From NCBI GenBank assembly GCA_017615445.1, contig JAGAAD010000030.1, positions 1-10,361 on the forward strand: a stretch of 10,361 bases of DNA, given 5' to 3'. Within the stretch, counting starts at the first letter, position 1. Every line of letters starts with the position of its first letter. The position numbers and the translations under genes are program-made. This document shows positions 1 through 5,160 of the stretch, piece by piece. The notes under the pieces are model-generated. The model did no database searches. It was given only the letters and a program-made list of their open reading frames with translations, and had not been told where the DNA came from. The DNA is from Bacteroidales bacterium. Its GTDB lineage: Bacteria > Bacteroidota > Bacteroidia > Bacteroidales > UBA932.

Positions 1-69
1 ACCGTCACCGCCAAGATGACGGGCAGGACAAAAGATTATCATCTCACTGGAAAATACGCTAAAGAATAA
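1..69 (+). CDS. C-terminal tail of an upstream gene (partial)
   Basis: Frame 1 is open from the window edge and ends at TAA 67-69, giving 22 residues ending in YHLTGKYAKE. Frame 2 hits a stop at 17-19. Frame 3 stays open to 60-62 but gives a less protein-like peptide, so frame 1 is preferred. Only 18 bp, A-rich and without a terminator-like hairpin, separate this stop from the next start at 88, so the upstream gene is probably in the same operon. The tail is too short to assign to a family. A SusD-like or other outer-membrane lipoprotein would fit the context, but that is inference. Confidence 0.55.
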   Translation, partial: TVTAKMTGRTKDYHLTGKYAKE

Positions 70-87
70 CAACCAAAATTAACAAAC

Positions 88-1593
88 ATGAAAGCATCAA
101 AATTTTTCTTTGCGGCTCTCGCCGTCATCGGCGCGATCGCAAGTTGTACCCCTGAAGAAGATCCCGGAAACAACGGGGAAGGCGGTAACGAAGGCGGCGG
201 AAACACCGAAGTGCAGAAGAGCACCGAGTGCCGTCTGACTGCCTTCACAGCCAAAGCCGGCGATTTCACTATCGAAGGCTTCGTGGATCAGACCGACAAG
301 ACCATCGAACTGTCTTACATGCCCAACCAGCTGGCAGGCCTCAAGGCCGCGACAGCCGAGGTGGTGATCTCCGATAAGGCCACCATCAGCCCGGATCCCG
401 CAGTGGCCCGCGACTACACCGGAGAAGCCGGCGTGACCTTCACCGTCACCGCCGAAGATGGAACCACCAAGGCTGAGTACACTGTCTATGCCGCAGCGGC
501 AGAGGTGTCCGTCAAGGTGGTGAAGCAGTGGAACAAGACCTACGGCCAGATGGGTCTGGCTGCGACCACATCCAACATGTGCTGTCTGGGCTTCGTGGAC
601 CGCGAGCACTTCGCCACCTCCGATTTCAATGTCTATGACCTCACCGGAGCGAAGGTGGGCACCCTCAATGTGGAGGGAATCCCCGGCTTCGACGCCTATT
701 CAGGCCAGCTCGGAGCTATGAGCAACGACGAGAACGGCGTTCTCGTGGCTTTCGCCGAGTACACCGCCATCGTGGGCGACGGCAGCACCGGCACCATCAC
801 CGAGGCTTATGCCTGGCTGGACGGCTACAACGCCAAGCCGACTAAGATCTACAGCTTCGAGTATGGCTGCAACTACATGTCTGTCTCCGGAGATGTGAAG
901 GGTGACTTCATCCTCACCTTCCGCACCGGCGCCGCCAACCCTCAGATGCACCACGTCATCGTGTTCCAGGGCGGCAACTACTACAAAGCTGACGGCAGCT
1001 GCGCCGGCACCTGGCACGGTCCGTTCATCGCGCATCCTGGTAATGACGGCTGCTGGGGACAGCTCCTGTCCTTCTTCACCGCAAATCCTGAGGACGGCTT
1101 CATCTGCTGGGATTCGCTCGCAGCGGCAGAGTACGGCGAGAGCGGCAACGCTTCTTCCGCATTCTACTACTATGACAGCCTGAGTGCAGTCGAGGGCGGC
1201 AGCGCAGAGGAAGTTCCTCTCTACGGCCAGGTTACCTGGGGCAACTGGGATTCTGAAGGCCGTCTCTACAACTACGGCAACTTCAGCACCGGCCACGTCC
1301 GCGCCTTCGTCTACAACGGCGAGAAGTGCATAATCGCCTGCTCCGGTTCATGGCCTTGCAACTGGATCACCATCCAGAAGGCAGAGAACCTGGTTGAGGA
1401 CGACGAAGAGACCGACGAGGTGGACGAGTCGCTCGTGAACTACCTTCTCCCGACCGACAGAATCGACGACGCCGCACAGTGCTATCCTTGCTGCGCCTAT
1501 GTCTACGATCCTGCGACCGGCACCGGCCACGTGATCTATGCCGCACAGTCCCTGTATGTGCTCGCTTATGACATTACGACTACGGTTCTTTAG
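88..1593 (+). CDS. Cys-rich lipoprotein with N-terminal Ig-like/DUF5018-like domain
   Basis: A 501-aa predicted lipoprotein. Residues 1-19 form a signal peptide and the lipobox IASC places the lipidated cysteine at C20. The acidic TPEED stretch and Gly/Asn-rich linker that follow resemble the surface-export signals of Bacteroidetes lipoproteins, so surface exposure is likely (inference). Residues about 48-135 look like an Ig-like beta-sandwich of the DUF5018 type: an extracellular-style repeat ending in FTVTAEDGTTKAEYTV. Residues about 140-430 are rich in Gly, Trp and Tyr and could be a beta-propeller or jelly-roll binding domain. An acidic stretch (437-447) precedes a Cys-rich end. Beyond C20 there are 13 cysteines, including CC pairs at 165-166 and 468-469. 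The start at 88 follows an A-rich leader with no Shine-Dalgarno, normal for Bacteroidetes. No catalytic motif is recognised. The likely role is binding or organising a glycan or other ligand for the two downstream glycosidase-like proteins. Function is unproven. Confidence 0.85.
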   Translation: MKASKFFFAALAVIGAIASCTPEEDPGNNGEGGNEGGGNTEVQKSTECRLTAFTAKAGDFTIEGFVDQTDKTIELSYMPNQLAGLKAATAEVVISDKATISPDPAVARDYTGEAGVTFTVTAEDGTTKAEYTVYAAAAEVSVKVVKQWNKTYGQMGLAATTSNMCCLGFVDREHFATSDFNVYDLTGAKVGTLNVEGIPGFDAYSGQLGAMSNDENGVLVAFAEYTAIVGDGSTGTITEAYAWLDGYNAKPTKIYSFEYGCNYMSVSGDVKGDFILTFRTGAANPQMHHVIVFQGGNYYKADGSCAGTWHGPFIAHPGNDGCWGQLLSFFTANPEDGFICWDSLAAAEYGESGNASSAFYYYDSLSAVEGGSAEEVPLYGQVTWGNWDSEGRLYNYGNFSTGHVRAFVYNGEKCIIACSGSWPCNWITIQKAENLVEDDEETDEVDESLVNYLLPTDRIDDAAQCYPCCAYVYDPATGTGHVIYAAQSLYVLAYDITTTVL

Positions 1594-2749
1594 TCTGTTA
1601 TCCATCATTATGCTTGCGGCTTCCTGCGCACCCCGCGCAGAGAAGCCCAAGTATATGTGGATGGCGATAGACAACCACGCCCGCCTGAGCACCCGCGATT
1701 CCGTCGCGTATTACCTGGACAAATGCAAGGACACCGGTTTCAACTGGGCCGTCCTGGATGTTCGGGGTTGCGACGGCATCCTCTACCTGGACAACGTTCA
1801 GATGTTCATCGAGGAGGCGCACAAGCGCGGGATGAAGGTCAGCATCGCCGCCACCATCTTCCCTGCAGGCTCGCCCTACTGGCACAGGGGTCTCGTCTAT
1901 GACGACCCTGCGATCAAGAGGCTCACCTGCGTGATGTACACGCCCGAGGGCTTCAAGAAGATAGAAGACATGCCGCGCGAAGTGGCGGCGTTCATGAACC
2001 CGCTGCTGCCGCAGTCGCAGGAGCTCGCCATGCAGACCATCAAGACCATCTTCGAGAGCTGCGATCTGGACGGCTTCGCCCTGGACTACTGCCGTTTCCC
2101 GAGCGCTCAGGCCGATTTCTCGCCCGAGACCCGCGAGGCCTTCGAAAAGTATGTAGGGGAGCCGCTCGAGCGCTGGCCGGAGGATGTCTTCAGCTACGAT
2201 GCCGACGGCGGCCGCGTGCCCGGCAAGTTCTACAAGCAGTGGTGGAAGTTCCGCTCGCAGATAATCACGGACTTCGTCGCGAAGGTGAAGGCTTGGAAAG
2301 ACGAGAACTACCCGTCCGTGGAGCTCGAGTACTGGGCCGGCAGCTGGCTGCACGCCCTCTATGGCAACGGCCAGAACTGGGCTTCGAAGAACGCCCGCTA
2401 TTATGAGCAGTATCTGGATGACTGGGCCGCGCCCGACTACGGCGAGACCGGAATGGCCGAAGAGTTGGACGTGTTCATGACCGGAGCCTACCTGGAAAGG
2501 GTATGGGGGCTGGACGACCTCGAGTCCATGGAGTATGCCATGATGCGCTCGAACCGCGATGTCGCCGGAGTCTGCAAGATGGTGGGCTCGTTCCAGATCT
2601 GCAACCCGATCGATCTCGCAGATGCAGCTTATGTCTGCCTCACTCAGTCGGACGGTATGATGGCCTTCGACATGTGCCACACCTTCGGCAAACCCGAAGC
2701 TTGGGATGCCCTGAAAGAGGGTATCGCCCGCGCCGAGGGACGTAAATAA
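1568..2749 (+). CDS. Glycosidase-like lipoprotein, GHL10/COG1649-type TIM barrel (paralog 1)
   Basis: A 393-aa protein when started at 1568. An upstream in-frame ATG at 1538 is possible, but the start at 1568 yields a clean signal peptide, MTLRLRFFSLLSIIMLAASC, with lipobox AASC and lipidated C20. The mature part resembles the glycosyl-hydrolase-like 10 (PF02638/COG1649) or alpha-amylase-like TIM-barrel group. It opens with a beta strand YMWMAIDN, has TGFNWAVLDVRG and HKRGMKVSIAAT (strand-helix units), then DGFALDYCRFP at about 168-178 (D173 and R176 are candidate active-site residues), then WWKFRSQIITDFVAKVK, LEYWAGSW and GNGQNWAS. In the same broad family E. coli DigH (YddW) cleaves denuded peptidoglycan glycans, so the substrate could be a polysaccharide or peptidoglycan. 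The gene overlaps the upstream gene by 26 bp in a different frame, which suggests translational coupling, and is followed 6 bp later by its paralog. Lacking an acidic tract after C20, it may stay periplasmic (inference). Confidence 0.85.
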   Translation: MTLRLRFFSLLSIIMLAASCAPRAEKPKYMWMAIDNHARLSTRDSVAYYLDKCKDTGFNWAVLDVRGCDGILYLDNVQMFIEEAHKRGMKVSIAATIFPAGSPYWHRGLVYDDPAIKRLTCVMYTPEGFKKIEDMPREVAAFMNPLLPQSQELAMQTIKTIFESCDLDGFALDYCRFPSAQADFSPETREAFEKYVGEPLERWPEDVFSYDADGGRVPGKFYKQWWKFRSQIITDFVAKVKAWKDENYPSVELEYWAGSWLHALYGNGQNWASKNARYYEQYLDDWAAPDYGETGMAEELDVFMTGAYLERVWGLDDLESMEYAMMRSNRDVAGVCKMVGSFQICNPIDLADAAYVCLTQSDGMMAFDMCHTFGKPEAWDALKEGIARAEGRK

Positions 2750-2755
2750 TAAGTT

Positions 2756-4153
2756 ATGACGAAAAAGATAGTTTTTGCCCTTTTCGCGGCGGCGCTGATT
2801 TTCAGCTGCGGCAAGCCTGGGATCAAGCCTGGCCCCGGGGAGATAATAGTGGATCCGTATGACACGGTGAAAGTGGATACGCTCATCGTGGAGCCGGTGG
2901 ATTCGAACTATATCGCACCTGGAGACACCGTGCGCGAGAAACCGCTCGTGATGTGGATTGATGCGTCCGCGAACTTCCAACGCTTCGCCAAGAAGGCAGA
3001 CATCAAGTCGATTCTGAAGCGAGCTAGAAGCTATGGCTTCAATGGAATCGTCGTGGGCATCAAGCCCGGCAACGGACGTGCTCTCTATGAAAGCGAGTTC
3101 CTCCAGCCGTGCGTGACTCTCGGCGGTCAGACCGTGGAAAGGGACTACGACTATCTTGAATTCATACTCCAGGAGGCGAAGGCCCTCGGAATGAGGGTTG
3201 AGGCTTCCGCTTCCGTGATGGTGATGGGTGAGAACTCACGCCGCTACGGCGCTCTGTTCGATGACGACTACTTCAAGGAGTTGGAGTGTGTGGAATACCT
3301 CCCGGACGGCCTGCACAAGATCAGTGAGACCGGCGAGTTCGGAGCAATCAATCCCGCCCATCCGAAGACCACTCAGTATGTCACCAGGATGCTGACTGAG
3401 CTGTTCTCCAATCCTAAATATGCGGCCTTGGACGGCTTCGTGCTGGACTACTGCCGCTATATGGACTACAACAGCGACTTCTCGGACTATTCAAGGGCCC
3501 GCTTCGAGGAGTACATAGGCAAGGCGGTGGAGAACTGGCCGACGGATATCTACTACTACAAGACTCCGGACACCAAGAAGGGTGATTTCACCCCCGGACC
3601 TCTTTTCAACCAGTGGATAGAGTGGCGCGCGAAGGTGATCCACGACATAGTCGCGGAGTGTCGCACGGCAGTGAAATCCGTGCGGCCGGATGCCGACCTG
3701 TCGGTCTGGGCCGCCGCCTGGTACCCCCTGCCGCACACCGGCCAGAACTGGGGAAGCCCGAACTACACCCTGGCGGACAGCTACTGGTGGTCCACCAGAA
3801 ACTACCACACCACCGGCTATGCCGACCAGTTGGACTACTTCCAGCTGGGAGCCTATTATAGCAAGGTGACCGGTTTCTCGGCTTCGGACACCATCGAGTA
3901 CTCCATCAGTCTTGCCCGCCAGATCCTGAAAGGCGACTGCCCGCTCTGGGGAACATTCTCCGTGGCCTCTCAGAAGTTCGATTGCGAAGCGGCGGTGAAA
4001 CTCTGCCTCACGAAGACGGAAGGCTGCATGGTCTTCGACCTCTGCCACATCGCTTCGTTCCAGCACTGGAAAAAGATCAAAGCCGGCGCCGACGCCGCCT
4101 GGGAAGAGTTGGGTGTGAACTCGCCGCTAAAATCCAAGGGCGTTTCTGAATAG
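2756..4153 (+). CDS. Glycosidase-like lipoprotein, GHL10/COG1649-type TIM barrel (paralog 2)
   Basis: A 465-aa lipoprotein. The signal peptide MTKKIVFALFAAALIFSC ends in lipobox IFSC with lipidated C18, followed by a Pro/Asp/Val-rich linker to about residue 62. The barrel domain then parallels the preceding gene block by block: VMWIDASANF, YGFNGIVVGIKPGNG, EAKALGMRVEASASV, LDGFVLDYCRYMDY (D231, R234), WIEWRAKVIHDIVAECR, LSVWAAAWYP and HTGQNWGSPNY. It has insertions relative to the paralog, including a 15-20-residue stretch after GRALYESEF. The two proteins share the LDYCR and GQNW motifs but differ elsewhere, for example at the strand after the long helix (LEYWAGSW in paralog 1, LSVWAAAWYP here), suggesting an old duplication with divergent specificity. 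It lies 6 bp after the previous stop in the same operon and converges on the toxin-antitoxin cassette. A glycoside hydrolase role is a family-level inference; no substrate can be named. Confidence 0.85.
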   Translation: MTKKIVFALFAAALIFSCGKPGIKPGPGEIIVDPYDTVKVDTLIVEPVDSNYIAPGDTVREKPLVMWIDASANFQRFAKKADIKSILKRARSYGFNGIVVGIKPGNGRALYESEFLQPCVTLGGQTVERDYDYLEFILQEAKALGMRVEASASVMVMGENSRRYGALFDDDYFKELECVEYLPDGLHKISETGEFGAINPAHPKTTQYVTRMLTELFSNPKYAALDGFVLDYCRYMDYNSDFSDYSRARFEEYIGKAVENWPTDIYYYKTPDTKKGDFTPGPLFNQWIEWRAKVIHDIVAECRTAVKSVRPDADLSVWAAAWYPLPHTGQNWGSPNYTLADSYWWSTRNYHTTGYADQLDYFQLGAYYSKVTGFSASDTIEYSISLARQILKGDCPLWGTFSVASQKFDCEAAVKLCLTKTEGCMVFDLCHIASFQHWKKIKAGADAAWEELGVNSPLKSKGVSE

Positions 4154-4174
4154 TTTCTCCGGCAGCCTGTTCAG
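4146..4174. terminator. Weak hairpin between convergent genes
   Basis: CTGAATAG (4146-4153) can pair with CTGTTCAG (4167-4174) in an 8-bp stem with one G-U pair around a 13-nt loop. It spans the 23-bp gap between two convergent stop codons, the place where a bidirectional terminator would be expected. There is no clear T-run on either side, so this is only a possible terminator. Confidence 0.2.
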
Positions 4175-4176
4175 GG

Positions 4177-4470
4177 TTAGAGGTCAAAGACTTTCACATC
4201 AAGAGAATCTTCTATTTTGGAAAGCATTTCCAAAGAGAGATTCTCTTTCCCTTGTAATATACGGGATATATACTGTTGAGTGCACCCGAGTTTTTCCGCC
4301 ATCTGTTGCTGCGTCCAGTGCATTTCATCTCTTTTGTCCAGCAACTTCATGGCAATTGCTTGAGAGCGCCTGAGCCAACTGCGATTGGCGCGGCGCCACT
4401 CGGCTTCCTCCCTCCATCTAGAGTGGGGGACGGATTCGTATTTTCTTAATCTTTCAACAGCGTTTCCCAT
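4177..4470 (-). CDS. XRE-family HTH antitoxin (HigA-like)
   Basis: A 97-aa cytoplasmic DNA-binding protein. Residues 15-50 form a charged helical region with the pattern WREEAEWRRANRSWLRRSQ, seen in Bacteroidetes XRE antitoxins. Residues 52-75 form the helix-turn-helix: WTQQQMAEKLGCTQQYISRI, then LQGKENLSLE, with the usual Q54, A58, G62, S69 and G74 positions. It lies 10 bp downstream of the 186-aa gene on the same strand, in the toxin-first order known from HigBA systems. The expected role is to neutralise the neighbouring toxin and, with it, repress the shared promoter near 5055-5086. Family length is normal and nothing is missing. A plain transcriptional regulator is the alternative, but the tight pairing argues for an antitoxin. 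Confidence 0.85.
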   Translation of the reverse strand: MGNAVERLRKYESVPHSRWREEAEWRRANRSWLRRSQAIAMKLLDKRDEMHWTQQQMAEKLGCTQQYISRILQGKENLSLEMLSKIEDSLDVKVFDL

Positions 4471-4480
4471 CGATTATTAT

Positions 4481-5041
4481 TTATAGATTATTCTTATAAT
4501 CCTCAAAACTATCCTTATCCACAATCCTCTCGTCCAATAAAAAGTTTCGAACCTTTTCCATCTTTGCCAGCTCCTCAAATGTATGCCGTCTTTCAGACAT
4601 CGTGGCGGTCAACTTGATTGCTCCCCCGGTAATAATGAACGAGCCCTTTTCCAGTCTAATCGCGTATAACCTAAGCCATGAAGAATGATTTGTGACGTTC
4701 TTCAGATTTGCTTTTTCTTTATCCAGCATCAGTGCCGCTGCTTGTCTATTGTCCAGAGGCCTGAATAGCTTTTCCAAATCAGCTTCGGGGCTCAAGTCTA
4801 GTATCAAGCACTGCAGTTTGTCGGCATCCTCAATAGTTTCGGAGATGGCCTTATTCACATCGGTTACATTGAAGAACGACTCCAAATCGCCTTTATTCTT
4901 GATAAAGAAATCCCTTAACCATTCAACATTGTTCCATTGATCTAAGCAATGGAACAACGCGTTCTCGCTTTCTCCTTCATAACGAACCGCCCATAAGCGG
5001 CCGTCGCAAGTAATGTCATCAAAGTTTATCATAGTTTTCAT
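4481..5041 (-). CDS. Putative toxin of a HigBA-like pair
   Basis: A 186-aa soluble protein with no signal peptide or membrane segment. Conserved-looking blocks are LWAVRYEGESENALF (16-30), W41-FFIKNKGDLESFF, a helical region at 62-80 with KAISETIEDADKL, then SWLRLYAIRL (121-130), ITGGAIKLT (137-145) and ERRHTFEELAKME (150-162). The last three blocks match my memory of a Bacteroidetes protein group always encoded next to an XRE antitoxin. The strand-loop-strand pattern AIRL/FIITGGAIKLT resembles the RelE/HigB mRNA-interferase fold, but the protein is longer than canonical HigB (about 90-110 aa), with an extra N-terminal region. ATG at 5039-5041 follows a strong minus-strand promoter match by only 13 nt. 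A second in-frame ATG lies three codons in. RNase activity is inference from context, and the exact toxin family is not certain. Confidence 0.7.
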   Translation of the reverse strand: MKTMINFDDITCDGRLWAVRYEGESENALFHCLDQWNNVEWLRDFFIKNKGDLESFFNVTDVNKAISETIEDADKLQCLILDLSPEADLEKLFRPLDNRQAAALMLDKEKANLKNVTNHSSWLRLYAIRLEKGSFIITGGAIKLTATMSERRHTFEELAKMEKVRNFLLDERIVDKDSFEDYKNNL

Positions 5042-5054
5042 TTATTGATTAATG

Positions 5055-5086
5055 CAAATATAAAAACAATAATTGAATTATACAAC
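5055..5086 (-). promoter_or_regulatory. Bacteroidetes-type promoter of the toxin-antitoxin operon
   Basis: Read on the minus strand, GTTG (complement of 5083-5086) is followed after exactly 20 bp by TATATTTG (complement of 5055-5062), fitting the Bacteroidetes -33/-7 pattern TTTG-N19-21-TAnnTTTG. The toxin ATG begins 13 bp after the -7 box, so the mRNA leader would be very short. The -33 box overlaps one arm of an inverted repeat, which suggests autorepression by the antitoxin. Confidence 0.6.
5069..5081. promoter_or_regulatory. 13-bp perfect palindrome in the promoter spacer
   Basis: ATAATT-G-AATTAT is a perfect 6-bp inverted repeat around a single central G. It sits between the -33 and -7 boxes of the minus-strand promoter, where a bound dimer would block RNA polymerase. 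It could be an operator for the adjacent HTH protein, but AT-rich DNA produces such palindromes readily. Confidence 0.35.
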
Positions 5087-5113
5087 AGTCAGTTGTAAAG
5101 CATTTGTTTACAA
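5081..5113. promoter_or_regulatory. Cluster of TACAA/TTGTA half-sites forming two inverted repeats
   Basis: Two perfect inverted repeats share a middle arm. TACAAC (5081-5086), 5 bp, GTTGTA (5092-5097) forms the first; TTGTAAA (5093-5099), 7 bp, TTTACAA (5107-5113) forms the second. The result is three alternating TACAA/TTGTA half-sites, the first covering the -33 box of the toxin-antitoxin promoter. XRE antitoxins bind such dyads, so cooperative autoregulation is the natural reading. The third half-site lies about 20 bp upstream of the -7-like box of the rightward gene, so both divergent genes could be affected. Confidence 0.45.
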
Positions 5114-5133
5114 GTAGATTGTGGATTAATTAT

Positions 5134-5141
5134 TATCTTTG
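5134..5141 (+). promoter_or_regulatory. Candidate -7 box for the RHS gene
   Basis: TATCTTTG matches the Bacteroidetes -7 consensus TAnnTTTG and ends 19 bp before the ATG at 5161. No clean TTTG lies 19-21 bp upstream. The nearest is TTTG at 5103-5106, 27 bp away, with a TTTAC at 5107-5111 at 22 bp. The promoter is therefore probably weak or needs an activator. Confidence 0.4.
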
Positions 5142-5160
5142 AGGCAACGAGCTTTAGATT

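Noticed and set aside
700..1296. Minus-strand 198-codon frame within the first lipoprotein gene
   Set aside because: Ala/Val-rich antisense shadow without domain motifs; the plus strand encodes a clear lipoprotein.
1538..1567. Earlier in-frame start for the second lipoprotein gene
   Set aside because: It would add MPHSPCMCSL before the signal peptide. The start at 1568 gives a standard lipoprotein signal with a basic N-terminus.
1598..2980. A 460-codon open frame on the minus strand opposite the first glycosidase-like gene
   Set aside because: It runs antisense to a well-supported lipoprotein with recognisable motifs, and its product is a His/Val/Arg-rich composition typical of the complement of GC-rich coding DNA.
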